A DNA stretch of 64,000 nucleotides from the NCBI GenBank assembly GCA_964036315.1, contig OZ038517.1, positions 19,086,886 through 19,150,885 of the forward strand, read 5' to 3'. The notes below the pieces were generated by a model, which searched no databases, was not told where the DNA came from, and worked only from the letters and a program-made list of their open reading frames with translations. Origin of the DNA: Acanthosepion esculentum (lineage: Eukaryota > Mollusca > Cephalopoda > Sepiida > Sepiidae). Made by a program: the position numbers and the translations under genes. Below are positions 41,830 to 52,719 of the stretch, one piece after another. Position 1 is the first letter of the stretch, and every line of letters begins with the position of its first letter.

Positions 41830-42373
41830 CATTATTATTATTATCATTATTATTATTATCATTATTATTATTACTAGTGAAAGTGGTACATTTTTGTTAG
41901 TGACTGTAAATTCTAGCGTTCCAGAACATTTCTCAAGATCCTTTCCCCTATTAGGTTCTATAATAATTGGCATCTACTATGATTATTTAAAGGTTGACGT
42001 ATATTGATTAGAAACAGCTTGCTACAATCATATTCTTTACCCCCAGGGAAATAGCCTGCAAGATTTGGGCATTTTTTTTTTGCTCTTCATATTTTTTTTT
42101 TTGGCTCTTCCATTTTTTTTTTTTAATTTTTTTTTTATATAATAAAAGAAAACATTGCATATTTCGTGATAGCCCGAAGGCAGGAGGTCTCCATTTTGGT
42201 TTCGAATTCATAAAATTCACAAAAATACGTCACGTTATTCTCAGATCCAGTGTGTGGGCCTTATATCGACTTTAGCAAAATCGATAAAAATATTTTATTT
42301 TCTGTTGCCAATACATCCGTTCGACATTTATATTTGGATGCACGGAGAAGGGAAAAAATAAATTTATTTAATA

Positions 42374-42408
<35 letters not shown>

Positions 42409-42590
42409 ATGTGCCATGACTCTTCGGTATTATTGATGGCTCTCCACAACTACCAGTTCAGTACATCTCCAAGAAATAAGTTGTTTACTGTTTCCCTTTC
42501 ACACGTATTCCGCCAACACGCCTTGTGAGTATTGCATTTTCCAAACCGCTCTCCTCTGAATTGTCAATTGTCTCTTTCTGATTTTAAATA
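41576..42590. repeat. Microsatellites (ATT)n, T runs and (ATC)n in otherwise plain sequence
   Basis: 41733-41875 is (ATT)n with ATC variants. 42070-42137 is T-rich. 42379-42408 is (TCA)n. Between these I see nothing recognisable; short frames here are not supported as genes. Confidence 0.8.
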
Positions 42591-42624
42591 TGAATGCCTT
42601 GCTAGTTCCTATTTTATTTAGAAC

Positions 42625-43262
42625 CTCTTCCGTCTTCTTTTTTCTTCTTCATTCTTCTTCCTCTTTTTTCTTTTTCTTTTTCTTCCTTCTTCTTCCTGTT
42701 CTTTTTCTTCCTTATTTTCCCTGTTCTTTTTTCTTCTTCCTCTTCTTTTTTCATCTTCTTCTTTTTCTTCCTTCGTCGTCTTCCTCTTCTACTTCCTCCT
42801 TTTTTCTTTTTCTTCTCCTTCTTCTTTCTCTTCCTCGTCCTTCTTTTTCTTCTTCTTCCTCCTTCCTCCTCTTCTTTTTTCTTCTCCTTCCTTCATTCTT
42901 CTTCTTCTTCTTCCTCTTCTTCGTTTTTCTTTTTTTTTCCTTCTTCTTCTTCATCTTCTACTTTGCTTCTGCTTCTTGGTTCTTCTTCCTCTCATTCTTT
43001 CTCTTCTTCTTTTACTACTTCTTCTCTTCCTCTTTTTTCTTCTTCCACTTCTTTTTTTCTTCTTCTTCCTTATACTTTTTCATCATCTTTTTTTCTTCTT
43101 CTTTTTGCTTCCAATTTTTTCTTCTTCATTCTTCTTGCTCTTCTTTTTTTCTTTTTCTACTTCTTTCTTCTTTCTCCTCTTCCTTTTTCTTCTTTCTTCT
43201 TCTTCTTCTTCTTTTTCCTTCTTCTTGGTTCTTATTTCTCTTCTACTTCTTCCTCTTCTGTT
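42625..43262. repeat. (TTC)n-rich polypyrimidine tract
   Basis: About 640 bp almost purely of C and T on the plus strand. All long frames across it (FFFLLL or KKRKK) are artefacts. Confidence 0.95.
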
Positions 43263-43462
43263 TTTTTATATTCTTGCAATCGATGTTTCGTCCGTCCTAT
43301 CTGCTTCTTGTTTCGAACTTGTGTACGAATTTTTGCAGGATTTTCTGTGCCTGTCAGCAAAACAGAAGGACATAATATGACTTCACGAAATTATTAACGT
43401 TATATTAGAATTGTACAGAGACATCTGACTTTTTAATTCTACCACCAAAATTTACTGCATCA

Positions 43463-43465
<3 letters not shown>
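43263..43465. other. No recognised feature
   Basis: Normal complexity, nothing recognised. Confidence 0.4.

Positions 43466-43533
<68 letters not shown>
43466..43533. repeat. (AT)n microsatellite
   Basis: Pure AT, at the 3' side (minus strand) of the element below. Confidence 0.97.
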
Positions 43534-43537
<4 letters not shown>

Positions 43538-43740
43538 GAAGAGGTTATCGTGGTTCTAACGAGATAAAAGTGTGTATATTAAAAAGAAGAGAGGTACCGC
43601 AAACGTTTTTGGTTGTAACGTGGATTTTTTCAAAAAATATTATCCTATTATTTTTCATAATTTTACTACACGTGTTTCTGGTCTTGCGACCGTCTTCAGG
43701 TAAAGGGTGGAGATTTCCACATATTATTAAAAAATAATTA
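43534..43740 (-). mobile_element. Penelope-like 5' region, family 4, with hammerhead-like motif
   Basis: On the minus strand a hammerhead-like motif at 43704-43662 is followed by ~130 bp (GGATAATATTTTTTGAAAAA, ACGTTTGCGGTACCTCTC, CGTTAGAACCACGATAACC) and then (AT)n. The order motif, short region, (AT)n is the same as in families 2, 3 and 5. No protein is readable here. Family assignment is by layout only. Confidence 0.5.
43662..43704 (-). ncRNA. Candidate hammerhead ribozyme
   Basis: Minus strand: stem I TTTAC (43704-43700) pairs with GTAAA (43666-43662). Core CTGAAGA (43699-43693) is CUGANGA. Stem II GGTC/GACC is closed by a GCAA tetraloop, with a C/A mismatch next to the core where a G-C pair is usual. 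GAA (43678-43676) and A15.1 follow. Stem III ACAC/GTGT (43675-43668) is self-complementary with no loop, so it would pair only between two molecules. The cleavage-site residue would be A at 43667. All invariant core bases are present apart from the mismatch. Confidence 0.55.
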
Positions 43741-44037
43741 ATTTTTTTTCTTTATGTTTTTGAATGTTAAATATTCTCGATACGAGACATTCTCTATTTT
43801 TGTGTGTTAGTAATCTGAATGTCTTTCTTGAAATGGCAGTGAAGAGTTCTGCGCGAAGGGTCATAAAACAATTAAGGTTGGTTTGAGAAATGATGAATTA
43901 GTTGTCGGTATCTTATCTTTTAATGTTTTAGTGACCCCTGTGTGTTCTTAGATCTATTTCCATTTTCTAGTGTTTCTGTCAGCATGCGTGTATATATGCG
44001 TGTGTATATTCCCCTCAATACATACACTGTGTCACTA

Positions 44038-44039
<2 letters not shown>
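43741..44039. other. No recognised feature
   Basis: AT-rich, nothing identified. Confidence 0.4.
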
Positions 44040-44071
<32 letters not shown>

Positions 44072-44112
44072 CGTTTTGTGGTTTACAACACAACCACGAG
44101 TTCTAACAATAT

Positions 44113-44196
<84 letters not shown>
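44040..44196. repeat. (AT)n, short spacer, (AT)n(GT)n
   Basis: 44040-44070 is (AT)n. 44071-44112 contains GTGGTTTACAACACAACCAC, a partial palindrome. 44113-44196 is AT then (GT)n. Confidence 0.95.
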
Positions 44197-44200
<4 letters not shown>

Positions 44201-44529
44201 GTAGATTCTGGGAATGAAATCCTGTACAAATAAATAAATAACGCCAATAATTGAGATAGAAAAATAAGTGTATTAAACGTAAGAACACAGACTTGAAGTG
44301 AAGATTAGTAGTCCAGGAATGCGGGTTAGTAGAACGTATATGTACAAGTCTCTGTAAGTGAAGCCGTAATTATCTCTCTCGCTAGATTCTCGTATAACTC
44401 TCTGTGAACACCCTATGTACTCTCTCCGTATCTCTCACCCTGACTCAACGTATCTCAACCCGCAGGTATTCTCTCTGTCAGTATAAGCATACTTTGGACG
44501 AGTCCATCTCGTGTAAAAGGGTCTGCCCC

Positions 44530-44535
<6 letters not shown>
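44197..44535 (+). repeat. Probable solo LTR, 339 bp
   Basis: Starts TGTTGTAG and ends CTGCCCCACAACA, giving TGTTGT/ACAACA inverted ends with TG...CA. It is GC-balanced, unlike the (GT)n and (AT)n on its two sides, has a possible poly(A) signal region (AAATAAATAAATAA near 44228) and a CT-rich stretch. No target duplication can be seen because both flanks are microsatellites. Confidence 0.55.

Positions 44536-44592
<57 letters not shown>
44536..44592. repeat. (AT)n microsatellite
   Basis: Pure AT of ~55 bp between the LTR-like block and the next repeat. Confidence 0.97.
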
Positions 44593-44593
<1 letters not shown>

Positions 44594-45060
44594 CAATGAA
44601 TCATTCATACAAAAAGTAGATTAGTAAAGTTAATGATATAAAATGGCGAAATCCTTTCGCAAATAAAAAATTTAAAGTTGCATTAACCTACAAATCACGC
44701 GATGAATTTTATGATCCTTGTTCTTAAAAATTATAAGCTGTATAAGGTCTTTCTTTAATACGCAAGTACTTTCAACTGTACATTCAGTCATCTTCAGGCA
44801 TGGAAATTATTTTGTTTTTGGTAAAATTCAGGTAGCATCCCAGACGAAAAAATTAAATGCGAATCGAAATATTTTTTTTAAAATGTGTTATTGTTAACGG
44901 ATACAAACTTTTGGATCACGCAGTCGCAAGGCTAAGGTTGAATTTTTTGGAAAATTTAAGAGAGTGCGTTTTTTTACTAATATGGCAATTTGAGAAATTT
45001 TTGTTGTTGTTGTTGTAGTAGTTTATCAGTGAATATTGCATGAACTAAATTGTTCAATAA
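44593..45060 (-). mobile_element. Family 2 repeat with hammerhead-like motif, copy 1
   Basis: Near-copy of 51050-51500. On the minus strand CTGAAGA (44797-44791), then T, a GACTG/CAGTT stem, GAAA and the self-complementary AGTACT, followed by ~175 bp and (AT)n at 44592. Just before the motif (minus) is ATGC, and after it GCGT, a 4-bp stem I with one wobble. The outer part contains AAATAATTTCCATGCCTGA and the (TTG)n near 45002. Confidence 0.6.
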
Positions 45061-45232
45061 ATATATTCTTTTCAATTTATAGAAGAGAAGAAGGCCGTAG
45101 AAGGGGTCGGCTGAAACTTTGTTGTCAGGAAAACATAACAAGAAGAGTGAAATCAATTATTTGAAGAACTCTTCAGATGATAATTGCGTTGCTTAGAATT
45201 ATAAAGACAACTGAAGAAAACCGTAGAATAAT

Positions 45233-45472
45233 TTGGCAGAAGAGTCGTGGGAAAATCAACCAGCTAGTCTGAACCGTCTTCAAGAACCGAGAGCAAAATC
45301 TAAAAGGTCAGCCAATCTAACAGGGATCTCATCTCAGAATCCTTCCTCTTGCTCCATATGCAGCCTCCTTTGTAAATCACAAGCGGGTCATAAGATTATC
45401 ACACAAAATTTCATAACTGAATCAATTGGTTACGTCGTCAGATCCTCATACGTCGAAACCGACGAGAGAGTC

Positions 45473-45475
<3 letters not shown>
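45233..45475 (+). pseudogene. LINE-like C-terminal Cys fragment
   Basis: The frame reads SLNRLQEPRAKSKRSANLTG and SSCSICSLLCKSQAGHKIIT. A C-x2-C pair followed by S-K/Q-A-G resembles the zinc-finger-like tail of some animal LINE proteins. The histidine pair is not clear. It ends in (AT)n at 45476. Weak call. Confidence 0.35.

Positions 45476-45531
<56 letters not shown>
45476..45531. repeat. (AT)n microsatellite
   Basis: Pure AT of ~55 bp. Confidence 0.97.
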
Positions 45532-45534
<3 letters not shown>

Positions 45535-45734
45535 TCGTGCAAATTAATTTCTATTTTTCCTCAGATTAGGTCATTTGCAGTGGTGTTCAGTAATATGAAT
45601 CTATTTTCGGGGTGAATGATGAGATTTGTTTGGCCTTGAAAAAGATTCCGTCATTTTTTATTGCATCAGATTTTTATCATGCCGGACACTATTGTCTCGA
45701 AGGTTGATTAGTTGTCCTACGGCCATTTTCTGCG

Positions 45735-45850
45735 ATGGACGTGACTCCAAGGAAGCGTACGAAAATTGTAACGCTGCATGAACACATTGGCAAGCCTTTC
45801 CAGTTCAAAAATATTTAAGCGACCCTGTGGGTGATGAATTATTTTTCATC
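45735..45850 (+). pseudogene. Tc1/mariner-like transposase N-terminal fragment
   Basis: From an ATG at 45735 one frame reads MDVTPRKRTKIVTLHEHIGK then PFQFKNI and a stop. The PRKRTKIV.L opening is typical of the first helix-turn-helix of some Tc1-like transposases. Only ~30 residues remain; no terminal repeats are found. Confidence 0.4.
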
Positions 45851-46509
45851 CTACATTGGCTTTCCCACAGACCTTCTGGCGAGCTGCATTACCCAGGTTA
45901 GCCTAGATCTGATATTTACAAATATGAAGAGATATAAAGTTATCGTGTTTTCTGTTTTTTTTTTATCTTGATAAAGATCTTTGTTCGACTTTCTTTTGAA
46001 ATACTACGGTTGAAAATTTTTGGCGACATATTTCTTGTAGAAGAGGAATTTGCATTTGGAATTTTTTCTTCTGTCGTAAACCATAAAACTTTCAACAATA
46101 TACTCACTGCTTTCAGATGGTTCTGATTTACTCGAGTCTGTTTCAGAATAATCCAGAAATCCTTATGCCAGGCTATTTCACAGTTGCTCGTATGAAGGAG
46201 TAATATTTTTTCTTTGATATTACAATATTCATCAAATTCTGCGTATTCCTGAGCCTAGAAGACGAATATCGATTAATGTTAGCTAGCTGAGTGGTCGTAG
46301 CTGATAGCTTTGCCAGCAGAGCGATAAATTCATACATTCAATGTAAGTGGCAAGAGTTATGGGACTAACAAGAAAATAACAAACTTTTCCAAATTAAACC
46401 GATTCTAGGAGAATGTCAACCTGGTTTCAGACTTTCTCGGAAAGAAATAAGCTGTTTTATTAAGAATCAGAATAGAGCACACCTGTATTATTGACAGATT
46501 CTCCTAAAA
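45851..46509. other. No recognised feature
   Basis: Mixed composition; no motif or partner found. Confidence 0.4.
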
Positions 46510-47152
46510 ACGCCATTATCCACTGTGCCATATGTCCTTGAGGACCGTTCGCTGGGGTAGACTATTCTAGTTCCATGTGCCATGTCTAATAAATGTCAGT
46601 TATCAGTTACCTCCTGTTAATTAATCCTCTCCAAGTTCTCCGCCGCCTTAACCAGGTATTGAACTCACACTATTTGGGTCCTGCCAGTGGATCTAACTAA
46701 CGTCATTATCAACAGTACCATGTGTCCTTGAGGACCACGCGCAGGGGGAGACTGTTCTAGATCCACGTGCCATGTCTAATGGATGTCAGTTATCAGTTAT
46801 CTCCCGTTAATTCTCCTCTCCAAGTTCTACACCGACTTAACCTGTTCTAGTTCCACGGGCCATGTCTAATGTATGACAGTTATCAGTTATCTCCCGTTAA
46901 TTCCCCTCTCCAAATTCTTCACCGCCTTAACCAGGCATTGAACACAAACTATTTGGGTCCTGCCACTGGATATAGCTAACACAATTATCCACTGTGCCAT
47001 GTATCCTTGAGGACCGCTCGCTGGGGTCTCCTGTTAATTCCCCTCTCCAAGTTCTCCACTGCCTTTACCGGGTATTGAACTCACAGTATTTGGGTCCTGC
47101 CACTGGATCTAACTAACGCCTTTATCCACTGTGCCATGTGTCCTTGAGGACA
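46510..47152 (-). mobile_element. SINE family A, three to four tandem copies
   Basis: On the minus strand each copy has AGGACA.ATGGCACAGTGG (box A-like), GTGAGTTCAATACC (box B-like) and GATAACTGATAACTG. TCCTTGAGGAC marks recur near 46531, 46720, 46989 and 47140. Copies lack the CTGAAGA hairpin tail, and the third is partly collapsed. Confidence 0.85.
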
Positions 47153-47500
47153 TATGTGTATGAATTTCTGTGTATCGTAAACCTAATGTCTTCAATAACC
47201 AATTTGAGCTCATATTGCAAGCCATGCGAGTGAATTCGGTTACACGGAACCCTTGGGAGCCGTCGTTGGTTTGTGCTAGCGCAAATTCACAAGTCGTCGT
47301 GACCGAGGGTTTGAGTGTGCTAACCTTTTTCAGATTGTTGATTACGCTAGGTAACGCGCTCCCCCCCCCCCAGAAACGCTCAGCATAGTTGCAGTATAAA
47401 CCACAGTTGGCCTCTGTGGGTGTGGAACGTCTGCAGTGGGGATTAGGTAGCCGCCCTAGGAGACGGGTATCATTGGATACGAGTGGATGCGCTATTTACA
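47145..47500 (-). repeat. Dispersed repeat X, copy 3
   Basis: Reverse complement of the 22062-22330 sequence plus the end piece at 27385-27465. It joins the SINE array at 47152 as it joins the SINE at 27466. Contains a C run at 47362-47371. Confidence 0.78.
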
Positions 47501-47805
47501 TTTACAATTGTAATAAGTAGATTTAAAATTACATGGTTTTGCTTTTTTAATATTCTGATGAATCTTAATAAGTTAAGTTAATGATTCAGTGAGCTCCTGG
47601 CCATAAACTAACTCTACGACAATAAAATATCTGTAGAAATTCCCTTGTCGCATCGTTAAATATTCCAGCCTAAATACTTGAATAAAATATTGCAATAGCA
47701 ATCAGAAATATGAAGAGAGGTCATTATTTTAAGAAGTAAGGGGGGAGAAATGAAAAGATTTGAAAATGACAGATTTTCCAATTCACTGAAACAGTCGTTA
47801 AACAT
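47501..47805. other. No recognised feature
   Basis: AT-rich, nothing recognised. Confidence 0.4.
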
Positions 47806-48465
47806 TTCTAGCTTCTTTTCTTTCTTTCTTTATTTCTGTTTCTTTTTTCTTTCTTTTTTTCTTTCGTTCGTTCTTTCTTTCATTCATTCATTCATTCTTT
47901 TTTCTTTCTTTCTTTTTTTTTCTTTCTTTCTTTTTTTCTTTCTTTCTTTCATTCATTAATTAATTAAACCATTCATTTTCACATTGACGCCAAATGGTGT
48001 CTTTTCCCCTCTTTCCACGCAATCAAAACGGAGTAATACATTATTTAGCAAGGGACATTAAACCCTTCAAAAATCTTCTTAAATCCTTTCTTTCTTACGT
48101 TCTTTCTTTCATTCATTCTTTTTTCTTTCTTTCTTTCTTTCATTCTTTTTTCTTTCTTTTTTCTTTCTTTCTTTCTTTCATTCATTCTTTTTTCTTTCTT
48201 TATTTCTTTCTTTCTATTGTCTTTATCTCTTTCTTTCTTTCATTCTTCATTCTTTCTTTCTTTCTTTCATTCATTCTTCTTTATTTATTTCTTTTTTCTT
48301 TCTCTCTTTCTTTCTTTCTTTCTTTCTTTCATTCATTCATTAATTAAACCATTCATTTTCACATTGACGCCAAATGGTGTCTTTTCCCCTCTTTCCATGC
48401 AGTCAAAACAGAGTAATACATTATTTAGCAAGGGACATTAAACCCTTCAAAAATCTTCTTAAATC

Positions 48466-48498
<33 letters not shown>

Positions 48499-49920
48499 TT
48501 CCTTCCTTTCTTTCTTTCTTTCTTTCTTTCATTCTTTTTTCTTTCTTTCTTTCTTTCTTTCATTCATTCTTTTTCTTTCTTTCTTTCTTTTTTCTTTCTT
48601 TCTTTCTTTCTTTCTTTTGTCTTTATCTCTTTCTTCCTTTCATTCATTCATTCATTCTTCTTTCTTTCTTTCTTTCTTCCTTCCTTTCTTTCTTTCTTTC
48701 TTTCTTTCTTTCGTTCTTTCTTTCATTCATTCATTTTTTTTTCTTTCTTTCTTTCATTCTTTTTCTTTCTTTCTTTTTTCTTTCTTTCTTTCTTTCTTTC
48801 TTTTGTCTTTATCTCTTTCTTCCTTTCATTCATTCATTCATTCTTCTTTCTTTATTTCTTCCTTCCTTCCTTTCTTTCTTTCGTTCTTTCTTTCATTCAT
48901 TCATTCTTTTTTCTTTCTTTCTTTCTTTCATTCTTTTTTCTTTCTTTCTTTCTTTCATTCATTCTTTCTTTTTTCTTTCTATCTTTCTTTCTTTCTTCCT
49001 TCCTTCCTTTCTTTCTTTCTTTCGTTCTTTCTTTCATTCATTCTTTTTTCTTTCTTTCTTTCTTTCTTTCATTCTTTTTTCTTTCTTTCTTTCTTTCTTT
49101 CATTCATTCTTTCTTTTTTCTTTCTTTCTTTCTTTCTTCCTTCCTTTCTTTCTTTCTTTCGTTCTTTCTTTCATTCATTCATTCTTTTTTCTTTCTTTCT
49201 TTCTTTCATTCTTTTTTCTATCTTTCTTTCTTTCTTTCATTCATTCTTTCTTTTTTCTTTCTTTCTTTCTTTCTTTCTTCCTTCCTTCCTTCCTTTCTTT
49301 CTTTCGTTCTTTCTTTCATTCATTCATTCTTTTTTCTTTCTTTCTTTCTTTCATTCTTTTTTCTTTCTTTCTTTCTTTCTTTCATTCATTCTTTCTTTTT
49401 TCTTTCTTTCTTTCTTTCTTTTGTCTTTATCTCTTTCTTTCTTTCATTCATTCATTCTTCTTTCTTTCTTTCTTTCATTCATTCTTTGTATTTATTTCTT
49501 TTTTCTCTCTTTCTTTCTTTCCTTCTTTCTTTCGTTTTCACATTAAAGCCAAGTAGTGTCATTTCCCCTCTTTCCACGCAATCAAAATTGAGTAGTCCAT
49601 TATTTAGAAGGTATCGGCAGGAGACATTAAACACTTCTATCTTCCTTCCTTTCTTTCTTTCTTTCTTTCATTCATTCATTCATTTTCTCTCTGAAACCAA
49701 GTAGTGTCTTTTGCCCTCTTTCCACGGAATCAAAATGGAAAAGTCCATTATTATAAGGTATTGGCAGGGGACGTTTCCTTCTTCCTTCCTTTCTTCTGTC
49801 TTTCTCTCTTTCTTTTTCTCTTTCATTCATTTTGTCGCTGAAACCAAGTAGTGTCTATTCCTTTTTTCCACATGATCGAAACCGTGTAATCCATTATTTA
49901 TGTGGTATTGGCAGGGCGTA
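47806..49920 (+). repeat. TTTC minisatellite with conserved core
   Basis: Long (TTTC)n, TTCA and TTCC stretches alternate with a core at ~47975-48090, 48355-48465, 49535-49640, 49690-49780 and 49840-49920: ATTGACGCCAAATGGTGTC, TTTCCACGCAATCAAAACGG, TAATACATTATTTAGCAAGG, GACATTAAACCCTTC. Inside the large central block a ~190-bp higher-order unit (with TTTTGTCTTTATCTCTTTC) recurs. Confidence 0.93.
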
Positions 49921-50513
49921 GAAATCACTCGAACTAGCGATAGGAGGGATAAGCGAGATTATAATAGTTTTTTTTTATTATTTATACTCATATAAAGATG
50001 TAGTTTTATCCTAGAATTATTGCCAACCAAGTCTTGGAAATCAAATTTGGTCTGCTACTAAACCATAGCTCGAGATCCAATAATTATAATACTAAAAATA
50101 AGAACTGATTTGATGTCGACCGTAAAAGGCGCCGTCAGTTGCATTTAATTCAGTAATACTAACAATTTATTATTGTTTTCTTAACAGTCAAAAATTCAGT
50201 CTTCTTCGAAGGCTATAAATAAAAACCACAACGGGCTTAACGCATGCTGTGGGCGGCTTCTGTGCGGGAAACACGGGCAATCGGAAAATCTGTTCGAAGC
50301 TTGTGCGCTGGCTAATGTTCCATGCATTAGTAAAGCCTGACCGTGTGTCATGACGCGTTGCATTAGTCACGGCTGAGTGAATTGACGCCGATGACGTCAT
50401 GCCCGATGTGCACACATCCAGAAATATACACGTCTGTCCATAGGCACACACACACAGGGAATTATATGTATATACACTTGACAATATAAAGTATCACTAG
50501 AAACACATTCGCT

Positions 50514-50517
<4 letters not shown>
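49921..50517. other. No recognised feature
   Basis: Contains a CRE-like octamer TGACGTCA (50392-50399) but no gene near it. Confidence 0.4.
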
Positions 50518-50562
<45 letters not shown>

Positions 50563-50574
50563 GTACATCTGCTT

Positions 50575-50620
<46 letters not shown>

Positions 50621-50768
50621 AAAAAGAAAGAACAGTAAGATATATAATCTGGTGTTCTTATTGATATTTTTATTTTTACAAAACAGTGCTCAATGTAAAT
50701 TTACAGAGCATAAATATTATAAATTTACTTATTTAATCTGATTTAATCATATTTTTATATGAGTTAAT

Positions 50769-50844
<76 letters not shown>

Positions 50845-50863
50845 ATATATATAATATATTGTA

Positions 50864-50945
<82 letters not shown>

Positions 50946-51055
50946 CAATATATATATATATTACATTATATATATATATATTACAATATATATATATATA
51001 TTACAATATATATATATATATATTACAATATATATATATATATATATTACAATGA
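50518..51055. repeat. (CA)n, (AT)n, family 1 arm, complex (AT)n
   Basis: 50519-50558 is (CA)n. 50579-50617 is (AT)n. 50618-50770 is one arm of fold-back family 1 (ACAGTGCTCAATGTAAATTT). 50773-51052 is (AT)n with TATTACAATATA units repeated. Confidence 0.9.
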
Positions 51056-51500
51056 ATCATTCATACAAAAAGTAAATTAGTAAAGTTAATGATAAAAAAT
51101 GGCGAAATCCCTTCGCTAACAAAATTTTTAAAAACCATTAACATACCAATTATTCGATGAAAGTTATGATCCTTGTTTTTATTTTTAAATTAAAAGCTGC
51201 ATGAGATATTACTTAAGTACTTTCAACTGTACATTCAGTCATCTTCAGGGATGGAAATTATTTTGTTTTTGGTAAAATGTAGGTAGCATCCCAGACGAAA
51301 AATTATAATACGAATCGAAATAATGTTTTTTTTTATGTGTTATTGTTAACGGATACAAACTTTTAGAGCGTGCAGTCGCAACGCTAAGGTTGAATTTTTT
51401 GAAAATTTATGCGAGTGCGTTTTTTGCAAATATGTCACTTTGAGAATTTTTTTGTTGTAGTAGTTTATCAGTCAATGTGGCATGAACTAAATTGTTCAAT
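51050..51500 (-). mobile_element. Family 2 repeat with hammerhead-like motif, copy 2
   Basis: Matches 44593-45060 closely. On the minus strand the motif is CTGAAGA (51248-51242), T, GACTG/CAGTT, GAAA, AGTACT, with stem I lost, then ~165 bp to (AT)n at 51052. Confidence 0.6.
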
Positions 51501-51564
51501 AAACAGAGTAATGTCTCAGTTGTTATCCCGAAAATTTGCACGTCGGATCAGTTCTTTTAAATCA

Positions 51565-51701
51565 AATATGTGGTGCAGTTCAATTTATATTACAATGAAT
51601 CATTCATACAAAAAGTAGATTAGTAAAGTTAATGATAATTATTAATTAACTTTTTGTATGAATGATTCATTGTAATATAAATTGAATTGCACCACATACT
51701 T

Positions 51702-51706
<5 letters not shown>
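51565..51706. repeat. Large hairpin with ~54-bp arms, then (AT)n
   Basis: TGTGGTGCAGTTCAATTTAT...AAAAAGTA (51569-51620) is the inverse of TTTTTGTATGAATGATTCAT...GCACCACA (51650-51699). The arm contains the first ~35 bp of the family 2 repeat, so this is an inverted fragment of it. (AT)n follows at 51706. Confidence 0.9.
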
Positions 51707-51740
<34 letters not shown>

Positions 51741-51743
<3 letters not shown>

Positions 51744-51955
51744 TCAGCATTTTGAAGTACTCAGAGACGACAGGCTGTTTCATGCTGGACGCAATCGCCA
51801 GGCCACGCAGCCTGACGATTGCATCCAGCATGAAACAGCCCGTCGCCTCTGAGTGTTGACTTCAATGTTCACTTTTATATTTTTATTTACATACCCTCCA
51901 TCTCTGATATTGATCACTTTATCCCATATATATAGCACACCTTAAAACTATATTT
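51741..51955. repeat. Fold-back element, family 2
   Basis: GACGACAGGCTGTTTCATGC against GCATGAAACAGCCCGTCGCC, with the centre near 51803. The right arm continues as in 32600-32700, ending TATAGCACACCTTAAAACTA. Flanked by (AT)n on both sides. Confidence 0.9.
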
Positions 51956-51956
51956 C

Positions 51957-52022
<66 letters not shown>

Positions 52023-52165
52023 GACATTTTTATGTTTATAGATTCTTTTTTATAGATACAAATATTTAAGTATAAGCTCTGTTTATAATAAACAATATTA
52101 ACAACATTTACCGGTCTGAATGTCCGAGAAATTGTCATAGAAAATATGCGTCTTGACCACTAATA

Positions 52166-52220
<55 letters not shown>
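51957..52220 (-). mobile_element. SINE family B body between two (AT)n tracts
   Basis: 52020-52140 on the minus strand reads ACCGGTAAATGTTGTTAATA and ACTTAAATATTTGTATCTAT, the family B body, then the AGAAATTG-like 5' end. 51957-52019 and 52168-52219 are (AT)n. Confidence 0.75.
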
Positions 52221-52221
<1 letters not shown>

Positions 52222-52682
52222 TAATGGTAATAAATCCGTTGGTATATAATCCAAGTAGATCTTCGTAATATCAAATATCAAAACTGATCCACAAAAAGAT
52301 CTCAATGTATATATTATAACAGAGCAATAAAATGCAAAATTACCTCAGGTGTGTAGATAGATCTATTTCAACCAAATATGTTCACCTTATTTAACCCCGG
52401 TGTATAGACTGTTCGTATCGGAATTAGAAATTTAAAATTTAACTTTGACAGCAGTCGAAGAATTCATCCAGAATTTATCCATTTCGATGATTTCAGTCAG
52501 ACGAAATGCCTGAGTCGGCGATAAGGGAAGAGTTGAAGGTACTGGCGTTAAAAGGGGAGAGGTTTTATAAAATTAACCCGGATATTACCCTTATGACATT
52601 AAATTGGGGCTTATATAAAGAATGATGCGTTAAATTGAAACTAAAAGAGGGTTAACAATGGAGTTTTATATTAAAAAAAATA
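52221..52682. other. No recognised feature
   Basis: Normal complexity, no partner in the window. Confidence 0.4.
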
Positions 52683-52719
52683 ATTATATATATAAAAAGA
52701 TTGAATATATATATATATA

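Noticed and set aside
50188..50484. 98-aa minus-strand frame
   Set aside because: No recognisable domain; part overlaps (CA)-rich sequence.
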